From NCBI RefSeq assembly GCF_913020055.1, contig NZ_CAJWCF010000047.1, forward strand, positions 1 through 36,753: a stretch of DNA of 36,753 nucleotides. The letters run 5' to 3'. Source of the DNA: an uncultured Paraglaciecola sp. GTDB taxonomy: Bacteria > Pseudomonadota > Gammaproteobacteria > Enterobacterales > Alteromonadaceae. A model generated the notes under the pieces. It was given only the letters and a program-made list of their open reading frames with translations, did not search any database and had not been told where the DNA came from. Shown here one piece after another: positions 26,999 through 35,208 of this stretch. Position numbers and translations under genes: made by a program. Every line of letters begins with the position of its first letter. Positions within the stretch are counted from its first letter, which is position 1.

Positions 26999-27499
26999 TT
27001 GCCAACACATCTAGCCATCATTAATCCCAAAAGCCCACAAAACATGGGCAGTATTTTACGTGCTGCCGGATGTTATCAAGCACAAAGCATTCGTTATACA
27101 GGTGAGCGTTATGCGCGGGCTAAGGCATTTCAAACCGACACTAAAAATGTGCATTTGAATATAAAAGTCAGTCATGTAGACGAAGTGATAAATGCAATAA
27201 CAGACGAAAACCTTAGTAAAGTAGCAGTAGAGTTAGTTGAAGGGGCGACACCACTACCTAATTTTGTTCATCCCGAAGACGCCTTATATATTTTTGGCCC
27301 TGAGGACGGCTCAATAGAACAAGAAGTTGTAGATCAGTGTGATCATGTGGTTTACGTGCCTACTGTTGGCTGTATGAATTTAGCCGCTACCGTCAATGTG
27401 TTGCTTTACGATCGCTTAGCGAAAACCACACCAATGCCTGAAAACGATGAAGTGATTAAAAAAAGCAGAGATACCAACAACCGCACAAAAGCAAGATAG
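26999..27499 (+). CDS. TrmH/SpoU-family RNA methyltransferase
   Basis: A 166-residue SAM-dependent RNA 2'-O-ribose methyltransferase of the SpoU (SPOUT) class. Motif 1 is visible as INPKSPQNMGSILRAAGCY (about 8-26), motif 2 as YIFGPEDGSI (about 100-109) and the knot-forming motif 3 as VPTVGCMNLAATVNVLLYDR (about 121-140). The Cys-Met in motif 3, where many relatives have Ser-Leu, is a small deviation. It lacks an N-terminal extension, like compact TrmL-type enzymes. An AGGA ribosome site precedes it. The RNA target cannot be told, so no symbol is given. Confidence 0.85.
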   Translation: MPTHLAIINPKSPQNMGSILRAAGCYQAQSIRYTGERYARAKAFQTDTKNVHLNIKVSHVDEVINAITDENLSKVAVELVEGATPLPNFVHPEDALYIFGPEDGSIEQEVVDQCDHVVYVPTVGCMNLAATVNVLLYDRLAKTTPMPENDEVIKKSRDTNNRTKAR

Positions 27500-27643
27500 C
27501 GCCATTTATTAATGAAATGTTAACTATTTGATTTTCTCAATAACATTTCCTTTGTCATCTTTCGCTAACCGTGTGAATATAAAATTTACGAAAAGCCGTA
27601 CTTATTGTATTTAAGTCACACAAAAAAATAGAAGGAATATCTA

Positions 27644-28816
27644 ATGAGTGATGATAACCGCATCCCACGAAATTCAGAAAACGACCATACTAGGGAAATG
27701 GCCGAAGTCCGTAGACAGTTTATTAAACAAAAAACGGGTGCAGAGCTAACCCATACTGGCCAATTTAGTATCGATCCAGCAGTGTTACCTGGTAATGTCG
27801 AAAATTTTATCGGTGTAGTGCAAATGCCAGTAGGTGTGGCAGGTCCTGTTTTGATCAACGGCGAACATGCAAAAGGTGAATTCTACGTTCCTCTTGCGAC
27901 TACCGAAGGCACACTGGTTGCCAGTTATAGTCGTGGTATGCGCGTGATCAATGAATGTGGAGGAGTCAAAACCACTGTTGTTGAAGGCTTTATGCAACGA
28001 GCTCCCGCTTTTATTTTTAACGATGCCCGGGAAGCAAGAGATTTTGGTCATTGGATAGAAGAAAACTTTGACAAAATTAAAGCAGTCTCAGAGACCACGA
28101 CTAGCGTAGGTAAACTCATACATATTCAGCAATGGTCTGTATCTAAAACTAAATACTTACGTTTTAACTACACTACGGGTGATGCTGCAGGTCAAAACAT
28201 GGTGGGTAAGGCAACCTTAATGGCCTGTGAATGGATCAAAGCCAATTCACCTATTCCTTGTATGTACATGTTATCCGGAAATATGGATACCGATAAAAAA
28301 CACTCTCACCTTAATATGCTGCATTCAAGAGGCAAGCGGGTTATTGCTGAGATAGTGCTTAAAAAAGAAGTGTTAGCTCGTGTCATGAAAGTCGACACTA
28401 AAATGCTAGCTGGTGCATCTGTATTAGCGAACACAGGCGCTCAAATGGCCGGAGCCGCTTATAACGGTCCGCATTCAGCCAATGGCATTGCATCTTTATA
28501 TATTGCCACAGGCCAAGATGAAGCCAACGTGGTGGAATCTCATGCAGGTATGTTGTCACATGAGTTATTGGATAACGGCGATTTGTATATGTCGGTCACG
28601 TTACCATCGCTTATAGTCGCAACCTTCGGTGGCGGAACAGGCCTTCCCACACAAAACGAATGCCTACAAATGTTAGGTTGTGTTGGTAAAGGTAAAGCCG
28701 AGAAGTTTGCAGAAATTGTTGCAGCTACAGTACTGGCAGGTGATATATCTCTAGGTTGTGCGGTTATAGCTGGCCACTGGGTGAGTAGTCATGATCAGAT
28801 GGGTAGAAACAGATAA
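27644..28816 (+). CDS. Hydroxymethylglutaryl-CoA reductase, class I-like
   Basis: A 390-residue soluble HMG-CoA reductase, which in its family converts HMG-CoA to mevalonate using NAD(P)H. The catalytic set is complete when read against the human enzyme: E88 (TTEGTLVAS), K218 (SGNMDTDKK), D292 (GQDEANVV) and H383 (SSHDQMG), plus the cofactor loop GDAAGQNM (179-186) and GGGTGLPTQNEC. The catalytic His close to the C-terminus and the SGN..TDKK motif favour class I over class II. No other mevalonate gene is nearby, which is odd because Gammaproteobacteria normally make isoprenoids by the MEP route. AAGGA lies seven bases before the ATG; a strong terminator follows. Probably a single-gene unit. 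Confidence 0.92.
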   Translation: MSDDNRIPRNSENDHTREMAEVRRQFIKQKTGAELTHTGQFSIDPAVLPGNVENFIGVVQMPVGVAGPVLINGEHAKGEFYVPLATTEGTLVASYSRGMRVINECGGVKTTVVEGFMQRAPAFIFNDAREARDFGHWIEENFDKIKAVSETTTSVGKLIHIQQWSVSKTKYLRFNYTTGDAAGQNMVGKATLMACEWIKANSPIPCMYMLSGNMDTDKKHSHLNMLHSRGKRVIAEIVLKKEVLARVMKVDTKMLAGASVLANTGAQMAGAAYNGPHSANGIASLYIATGQDEANVVESHAGMLSHELLDNGDLYMSVTLPSLIVATFGGGTGLPTQNECLQMLGCVGKGKAEKFAEIVAATVLAGDISLGCAVIAGHWVSSHDQMGRNR

Positions 28817-28833
28817 CTAATCAGTTAAAACAC

Positions 28834-28861
28834 AAAGCCCGGCAAATATCCGGGCTTTTTT
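28834..28861. terminator. Terminator between HMG-CoA reductase and oxidoreductase genes
   Basis: AAAGCCCGG (28834-28842) pairs with CCGGGCTTT (28850-28858) over nine bases, with a seven-base loop and a T-run to 28861, 18 bases after the HMG-CoA reductase stop. The A-rich left flank makes it a possible terminator for the convergent oxidoreductase as well. Confidence 0.9.
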
Positions 28862-28896
28862 ATGTCTGATTTTTAGTGTTTATGAAATTGAACTCA

Positions 28897-31053
28897 CTAA
28901 GCGGCCACAATGGTCACAGGTACACCGTTTAATACCGCATTACCTGATAACTCATCCAGCACCATTTCATCTGTTAAGTCATTCACGCTGACCCCTGAAT
29001 GTTGCTCAGCCGTTTTCCACTGGCTACCTTTTTTGTTATGTCCCCAGCCATGAGGAATAGAAATAACACCGGGCATGATTTTTTCGGTGATTTCAGCAGG
29101 CAATGACACTTGCCCTACTCTAGACGTGACGGTGATCATCTGTTGATCTTGAATACTATGTTTCTCGGCATCTTCTGGATGGATTTGCGCAGTACATCGC
29201 GACAAACCATTGTTGGTGCCTTTCACCATTCGTTGGCTATTGTGTAGCCACGAGTTATTGGTTTTAAGATGCCTACGACCAATTAATTGCAAACTGTCAT
29301 CATTAGCCTCCCCTGATAAAGACAAGTCAGCAGCAAAAAAGTGTTTATCTAAACGTGAAAGATCTGACATAAAGTAATCAAAACTTAAGTTAATCTTTTT
29401 ATCGTTATGGTAAATAGCCTCAGGTAAATCACGTTGCAGCGGGCCGAGATCAATACCATGTGGTTTTTCTAGCAACAAATCTATGCTCAGCTCTTTGCCT
29501 TCATGACGATAACTACCACTTTTTAATAGGTCATCTACTACCCCTTTAGGTTCTTTTTGCCAAAGTGTTTGATATTTATCTGTGGGTAAACCATTCAACT
29601 TATCTAAACGCTCGGCTAGGCCTAGGTAGATTTGCCAATCAGTTTTGCTATTCTCGGCGGGAGGGAAAATAGCAGGTGAGAACTTAGTACTGTTCCTTAC
29701 TGCGAAATTATGGAAAACAACATCGTAGTGATCTCGTTCTAATGCGGTAACAGGCGGCAAAATAATATTCGCATGGCGTGAAGTTTCAGTGATATAAAAA
29801 TCCACTGCCACCACAAAGTCCAATTGTTCAAAGGCTTTATCTAATTGCGGACCATTAGGAGTGGTTAAAATAGGATTACCCGCCCCTATTACCATGGCTT
29901 TAACCTGCCCTTCGCCTTCGGTGAGTATTTCTTCAGCTAATGCCGACACCGGAAATTCACCAGCAAAAGCCGGTAATTTACGTACTCTTGAATGAAAATT
30001 AGCGATTGAACCACGACCCGAATGAGGTAACAGGTCAGCTGCAGGCTGAGTAAACATCATACCGCCTTGCCTATCTAGATTGCCGGTAAGCATGTTAAAC
30101 AACATGATCAAATATTGAGTAAGGGTGCCAAAAGCTTGCACACTAGCGCCCATTCGCCCGTAACACACTGCAGGCCCTGCACTACAAAATGATTCCACTA
30201 AACCAATAATTTGGCTTTCACTCATGCCGATTAATTTAGCCACTCGTTTGGCCGGATAATCCAAAACATATTTTTCGACTGTTAATAAATCAGGCGCAAA
30301 ACCTAATAATTCATCGGCGGCAACCAGTTGTTTATCAAACAAAGTATGGATCATCGCTAACATCAATAAGGCATCAGTTCCTGGCTTGATAAAGTGATGT
30401 TCGCTACTCATATCCGCAGTTTCGGATTTTTTAGGGTCAATGACTACCACTTTACCACCACGGGCTTGAACGGCTTTTAGACGACGTTTGATATGTGGCA
30501 CTGTCATTATGCTGCCATTCGAGGCCAGCGGATTACCGCCAATAATCATAAAATGTTGAGTATGATCAATATCCGGAATAGGTATTTGTGACTGATGACC
30601 AAATAGTTGGCGACTCACAATATGATGCGGCAGTTGATCGACTGAAGTGGCTGAATAACGATTATGTGACTTCAGTGCACGGTAAAAATAAGGGCCATAT
30701 AAAATCGCTCCCATATTATGTGCATTAGGGTTACCAAGATAAGTTGCAACAGATTCAACACCATGCTTTTTTTGCACATCAAACAAACTAGTCGCTACTT
30801 TATCCAATGCATAATCCCAAGACACTTCCTGCCATCCGTCTTCGGTTTTCTCTATCGGCGTGCGAATTCGTTCAGGATCTTCGTACAAATCCTTTAATGC
30901 CATGGCTTTAGGGCAAACATGCCCTTCGCTGAAGGGATTTTGCTTATCACCTACGATAGACAATATTTCTCTGTCTTGGGTGGTAACTTCTATGCCACAC
31001 ATGGCCTCACATAAGGTGCAAGTCGAATAATGTTTTAGTTTTTCAGTAGCCAT
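28897..31053 (-). CDS. Molybdopterin-dependent oxidoreductase (formate dehydrogenase/nitrate reductase superfamily)
   Basis: A 718-residue catalytic subunit binding one [4Fe-4S] cluster and bis-molybdopterin guanine dinucleotide. The cluster ligands are C12, C15, C19 and C47 (CTLCEAMCG ... HVCPKAM), with K49 in the usual electron-transfer position. The cofactor domains include IIGGNPLASNGS, VVIDPKKSETADMS, YGRMGASVQ and a C-terminal dinucleotide-binding part (VTSRVGQVSLPAEI, ISIPHGWGHN). No Tat signal is seen, so it is cytoplasmic. Where formate dehydrogenases have Cys or Sec as metal ligand, the corresponding stretch (SATSVDQLPHHIVS) shows neither. ATG at 31053 is preferred; an in-frame start at 31065 adds four residues. 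No partner subunit or cofactor gene is adjacent. Substrate unknown. Confidence 0.85.
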   Translation of the reverse strand: MATEKLKHYSTCTLCEAMCGIEVTTQDREILSIVGDKQNPFSEGHVCPKAMALKDLYEDPERIRTPIEKTEDGWQEVSWDYALDKVATSLFDVQKKHGVESVATYLGNPNAHNMGAILYGPYFYRALKSHNRYSATSVDQLPHHIVSRQLFGHQSQIPIPDIDHTQHFMIIGGNPLASNGSIMTVPHIKRRLKAVQARGGKVVVIDPKKSETADMSSEHHFIKPGTDALLMLAMIHTLFDKQLVAADELLGFAPDLLTVEKYVLDYPAKRVAKLIGMSESQIIGLVESFCSAGPAVCYGRMGASVQAFGTLTQYLIMLFNMLTGNLDRQGGMMFTQPAADLLPHSGRGSIANFHSRVRKLPAFAGEFPVSALAEEILTEGEGQVKAMVIGAGNPILTTPNGPQLDKAFEQLDFVVAVDFYITETSRHANIILPPVTALERDHYDVVFHNFAVRNSTKFSPAIFPPAENSKTDWQIYLGLAERLDKLNGLPTDKYQTLWQKEPKGVVDDLLKSGSYRHEGKELSIDLLLEKPHGIDLGPLQRDLPEAIYHNDKKINLSFDYFMSDLSRLDKHFFAADLSLSGEANDDSLQLIGRRHLKTNNSWLHNSQRMVKGTNNGLSRCTAQIHPEDAEKHSIQDQQMITVTSRVGQVSLPAEITEKIMPGVISIPHGWGHNKKGSQWKTAEQHSGVSVNDLTDEMVLDELSGNAVLNGVPVTIVAA

Positions 31054-31241
31054 AATCAATGTCACAAAATTGTTAATGGTAGAAAGTTATCGATTTACGC
31101 TGTTATACACAAGCATCATTGTTAGTTATGTTTTCCGCTGGCTAAATTTATAGCCTAGACACAAACGTATAACTATTTTACCCTGTGTATTGGTCCACTA
31201 GTTGGCTACCAGTTTAGTTGTATTACTTCCAAGGAACCTAG

Positions 31242-32540
31242 TTGAAAATTAATGACACTAGTGCTCAAGACACTATTATTACCGCTAAAAAATCTAGCAA
31301 AAACTACCTATTGGGCGGATTGTTATTTTTAGTATTAATTATCGCGTTAATCATACTTTATCCGTACTTTTCTCGTTGGTCTTACTCTTCAATGTCGGTT
31401 TCAGCTGAACGTATTCGTATTGGTACAGTCAAGCGTGGTGATTTCGTTCGCGATTTGTCTATTCAAGGTCGAGTAGTAGCGGCTATCAGCCCGAAATTAT
31501 ATAGCCCAGCACAAGGTACTATTACCTTTCTAGTAGACGCGGGAGACTCGGTTTTACAGGGTCAAACGTTGGCGACAATAGACAGTCCAGAGTTATCCAA
31601 TCAACTCAAACAAGAACAGTCCACCTTACAAAGATTGCAGTTCGAATTAGACCGACAAAGGATCCAAAGTAAAAAACAAGCACTAGAAAACCAAAAATCA
31701 TCTGACTTAGCCAAAGTGGCCTTAACTGCCGCAGATAGAGAAAAACGCCGTGCAGATCAGGCCTATAAAAGTCACACCATTAGCCAAATAGATTTTGAAA
31801 AAGCCCAAGATGACTTAGAAAATGCCAAGTTAATTCATAAACATGCCGTTAATGACGCCAAACTTAATATTGAAAGTTTAGAATTTGAAGTACAAACCAA
31901 ACAGCTACAAGTGGATAGACAAGCGTTACAAGTTGATGACTTAACGAGGCAGGTAGTAGATCTCACTCTGCTCTCTCCAGTGAATGGGATTGTGGGTAAT
32001 TTAGCGGTGGAGCAAAAAAACCAAGTCAGTAAAAACCAAAGCATTATGAGCGTAGTGGATTTAACTGAGTTCGAATTAGATGTGGATATCCCAGAAAGTT
32101 ACGCAGACGACTTAGCCATAGGCATGTTGGCTGAAGTCAACTTGAATGGACAAATTCATCAGGCAATATTAGTGACCATTTCACCTGAAATTGAAAATAA
32201 CCAAGTAACAGGCCGCGTGCGATTTGCTAAAACTGACGAACAGGGTAATACACTGTCAGCGCCATCGGGTTTAAGACAAAATCAACGTTTGACCACTCGT
32301 ATATTAATGGAAAGAAAGCAAGATGTACTGATGGTTGAGCGTGGACAGTTTTTACAAAGTGCCAATGGTAGCATTGCCTACGTGCTACAAGACGGGCTGG
32401 CAATTCGTACACCAATCAAAACTGGGGCCCGAAGTTTATCGGTGGTTGAAGTGCTTGATGGGTTAAGTAAGGGTCAGCAAATAATTATCTCCGCTACCGA
32501 CCAATTTGACGGTGCTAACACGGTATTAATAAGCCAGTAA
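31242..32540 (+). CDS. HlyD-type periplasmic adaptor of an ABC exporter (copy 1)
   Basis: A 432-residue membrane fusion protein anchored by one helix (about 22-43, YLLGGLLFLVLIIALIILYP). It then has the first lipoyl half (SPKLYSPAQGTITFLVDAGD), a long coiled-coil hairpin (about 118-245, rich in Gln, Lys, Leu), the second lipoyl half (LLSPVNGIVGNLAVEQ) and beta-barrel/membrane-proximal domains. The start is TTG at 31242, chosen because it yields MKINDTSAQDT, matching MKIADTSGQDT of the second copy at 35209; AAGGA lies six bases upstream. Its stop shares a base with the next gene's ATG (TAATG). It is divergent from the molybdopterin enzyme. Likely bridges the permeases to a TolC-like channel. 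Confidence 0.9.
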   Translation: MKINDTSAQDTIITAKKSSKNYLLGGLLFLVLIIALIILYPYFSRWSYSSMSVSAERIRIGTVKRGDFVRDLSIQGRVVAAISPKLYSPAQGTITFLVDAGDSVLQGQTLATIDSPELSNQLKQEQSTLQRLQFELDRQRIQSKKQALENQKSSDLAKVALTAADREKRRADQAYKSHTISQIDFEKAQDDLENAKLIHKHAVNDAKLNIESLEFEVQTKQLQVDRQALQVDDLTRQVVDLTLLSPVNGIVGNLAVEQKNQVSKNQSIMSVVDLTEFELDVDIPESYADDLAIGMLAEVNLNGQIHQAILVTISPEIENNQVTGRVRFAKTDEQGNTLSAPSGLRQNQRLTTRILMERKQDVLMVERGQFLQSANGSIAYVLQDGLAIRTPIKTGARSLSVVEVLDGLSKGQQIIISATDQFDGANTVLISQ

Positions 32541-33844
32541 TGCTCCAATATTACTTCAAGCTATCACTAAAAAACATAAGCCGTCAGAAAGGCTTGAGTG
32601 TATTGATTTCAACGACCCTTGGGCTGGGTATCGCTGCCTGTATGATAACTTATTCGCTAATCCATTTAATGTCCAAAGATCCTTTACCGAATAAGAGTGA
32701 GAGGGTCTTTCACATTCAATTTGATAATTGGCAGTTAGGCTTAGCCGCTATAGCACCTGACTTACCTCCCGACGAGGTCACTTGGCGTGATGCTATGAAT
32801 ATAGTGCATGCCAAACAAGCTAAGTATCAAGCGGCTAATGCAATAACATGGGGAATGGTGACGCCGGCCGATAAAAACATCCCTCCTTTTTTGGGTATTA
32901 TTCGCGCTACGCATGGTGAGTTTTTCCCCATGTTTAAGGTGCCATTTTTATATGGACAAGGTTGGCAAAATTTCCCTGCAAACAATGTTGAGTATGTCAC
33001 TGTATTAAGTAAATCTACAAACAAACGGATCTTTGGAGGACTTAACTCTGTTGGTCAAACTTTACCAATGTTAGGTAAGTTATTCACGGTCGTTGGTGTG
33101 TTAGATGATTGGCATCCTAGTCCAAAGTTTTTTGATATGTCGTTTGGAGCGTTTTACCAACCTGAAGACATTTATCTGCCTTTACAAATAAAATCTGAAC
33201 TTGAACTACCCCATGGCGGCAACCTAAATTGTTGGGAAACCAATATAGCTGATGATTATCAAGCCATTCTTAACTCCGAATGTGTCAACTTAAATTTATG
33301 GGTTGAATTGCCAAGCGCTCAAAATAAACAGCAGTATGAAAATTTCCTAAAAGCATATGTAGAACAACAAAAAGCACTGGGCCGATTCCCAAAAGCCATT
33401 AATAATCAACTTCTAGATATAAACCAATGGCTCGCACATAAAGAGGTGGTTAGTGCAGACATGTATGTATTTTTTTATCTAGCCTTATTATTTTTATTGG
33501 TGTGTTTATTCAATGCAGCCAGTTTAATGAGCACCAAATTCACCGCTAAAAATAGTGAAGTTGCCCTTAGAAGAGCGTTAGGTGCGAATCAACAGTCGAT
33601 TTTTGCCCAATGTTTAACAGAAACCAGCATTTTAGGCGGTTTAGGGGCGTTAATCGGCTTAGTGCTTTGTATATTTGGTTTGCAAGGTATCACCTATCTT
33701 TACCCTAATTTCAGCGCTTTTGTCTCGTTAGATATGACTTTGATGTTGATTACTGTGTGCATAAGCCTTGTCTCTAGTATCTTAGCGGGCTTAATACCGA
33801 TTATTAAAGTATGTAGGTTAGCACCAGCGAGTTATCTGAAATGA
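32540..33844 (+). CDS. FtsX/MacB-type ABC transporter permease (first of pair)
   Basis: A 434-residue permease with the MacB/FtsX plan: one N-terminal helix (about 18-43), a large periplasmic domain (about 45-300), and three C-terminal helices (about 307-329, 360-383, 397-421). The signature between helices, VALRRALGANQQSIFAQCLTE, is typical of FtsX-like permeases that couple ATP use to periplasmic work instead of moving substrate through the membrane. There is no fused ATPase, unlike MacB itself. It overlaps the adaptor upstream by one base and the second permease downstream by four (ATGA), so the three are translated together. Confidence 0.9.
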   Translation: MLQYYFKLSLKNISRQKGLSVLISTTLGLGIAACMITYSLIHLMSKDPLPNKSERVFHIQFDNWQLGLAAIAPDLPPDEVTWRDAMNIVHAKQAKYQAANAITWGMVTPADKNIPPFLGIIRATHGEFFPMFKVPFLYGQGWQNFPANNVEYVTVLSKSTNKRIFGGLNSVGQTLPMLGKLFTVVGVLDDWHPSPKFFDMSFGAFYQPEDIYLPLQIKSELELPHGGNLNCWETNIADDYQAILNSECVNLNLWVELPSAQNKQQYENFLKAYVEQQKALGRFPKAINNQLLDINQWLAHKEVVSADMYVFFYLALLFLLVCLFNAASLMSTKFTAKNSEVALRRALGANQQSIFAQCLTETSILGGLGALIGLVLCIFGLQGITYLYPNFSAFVSLDMTLMLITVCISLVSSILAGLIPIIKVCRLAPASYLK

Positions 33845-35103
33845 TAACAAAAGTTAAAAAATATATCTCTCAATTACCTTTTGCGCGCATTGCTTACAGA
33901 CCAATGTTTAGCACTTTGCTTAGACAAAAATATGCCATGACGGTATTAATCTTACAGATAGCGCTAACCTTGGCGGTCATCAGTAATGGACTATTTATTG
34001 CCTCTCAACGCCTTGATATATTGCAACGTACAAGCGGCATAGATGAGAATAATACTTTTGTTTTAACCAGTTCTGGCTTTACCGAAAACTTTGATCCTAA
34101 AACCAGCATGCAAACTGATTTAGCTGAATTTAGACAGATGCCAACTATTATTGATGCGGTCGCCACCTACTCTTTTCCGTTTAGTGGCAGCAGCGAATGG
34201 GACGATTTACGAACCCTACTCGGTAACGAACAAAATTCGGTACCGGCTTCGAGTTACAAATTAGATGAACATGGCATAAATGCGTTAGGTCTGTCACTCA
34301 TTGCGGGAGAAAACTTCAGCCCAAGCGAAGTACTTTGGCAAACAGAAAGCAATAAAACCATCCCTAATGTGGTGATTATCACAACTAGTGTTGCGGAAGG
34401 TTTATTCCATACTCAAGACTGGTCATCGCTAGTCGGCAAAACCATTTTTATTAACGAAGCACATAGCGCAATCATTAAAGGCATTGTGCTTCAACTGCAA
34501 GCACCTTGGGATCCAGTAGGACAAATTGAAAACAGTATAATCTACCCTAGAGTGGTAACGCGTAACTCCGCGCGTTACTTAATTCGCACAAAACCTGCAA
34601 TGCTGCAATCCACTATTGCTGAAGTAGAAAGGCATCTAGGGATGAGTAATCAACAGCGCATGATCCGTAAGGTACAAACAATTCAAACACTTAGAAAAGA
34701 AGTATACGGACCCGATATTGCAGCTATTACAATTTTACTCGTGGTGATTACAACACTCAGTATTATAGCCGCTATGGGTATTGGCGGCATCACCAGTTTT
34801 AATGTACTGCAACGACATAAACAAATAGGTATTAGGCGTGCACTAGGTGCAAACAAAATCGATATTCTAAGTCAGTTTTTTGCCGAAAATATTATGCAAA
34901 CCTCTGCTGGTATATTTATCGGCTGTATTTTTGCTGTAGGGCTGAACATGTTTTTAGTCGCGCAATATGCTTTACCTAAACTTCCCTTCATTTACATTAT
35001 ATTCGCTGCATTATGTTTGTATGTATTGGGTATTTTGGCCACATTAAAACCAGCATTAAGAGCCATGAATGTGTCTCCTGCCGAAGCTACAAGAAGCCAA
35101 TAA
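33841..35103 (+). CDS. FtsX/MacB-type ABC transporter permease (second of pair)
   Basis: A 420-residue partner of the permease before it, with the same topology: N-terminal helix (about 33-55), periplasmic domain, and C-terminal helices at about 291-319, 350-374 and 381-402. The family motif is IGIRRALGANKIDILSQFFAEN, and the end SPAEATRSQ is typical of this group. It differs strongly in sequence from the first permease, so the pair probably works as a heterodimer, like LolC-LolE. Its start overlaps the previous stop as ATGA. The next gene, a second adaptor, follows after 105 bases. Confidence 0.9.
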   Translation: MITKVKKYISQLPFARIAYRPMFSTLLRQKYAMTVLILQIALTLAVISNGLFIASQRLDILQRTSGIDENNTFVLTSSGFTENFDPKTSMQTDLAEFRQMPTIIDAVATYSFPFSGSSEWDDLRTLLGNEQNSVPASSYKLDEHGINALGLSLIAGENFSPSEVLWQTESNKTIPNVVIITTSVAEGLFHTQDWSSLVGKTIFINEAHSAIIKGIVLQLQAPWDPVGQIENSIIYPRVVTRNSARYLIRTKPAMLQSTIAEVERHLGMSNQQRMIRKVQTIQTLRKEVYGPDIAAITILLVVITTLSIIAAMGIGGITSFNVLQRHKQIGIRRALGANKIDILSQFFAENIMQTSAGIFIGCIFAVGLNMFLVAQYALPKLPFIYIIFAALCLYVLGILATLKPALRAMNVSPAEATRSQ

Positions 35104-35208
35104 ATTAGGTTACGTAATTAACGTTAAAAAATATTTTTCTGTTTTTTAAACCTTTTTGATTATTGCCTCGACTTAGTTGGTGATTGTTCAAAAATTTCAG
35201 GGAAAAAG
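35104..35208 (+). promoter_or_regulatory. Gap with palindromes before the second adaptor
   Basis: This 105-base AT-rich gap has two adjacent palindromes (TTACGTAA, then TTAACGTTAA, about 35109-35127), T-rich tracts, and a GGGA ribosome site before the next ATG. Unlike the overlapping genes to its left, it leaves room for a separate promoter, but I could not identify a clean -35/-10 pair. Confidence 0.4.
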
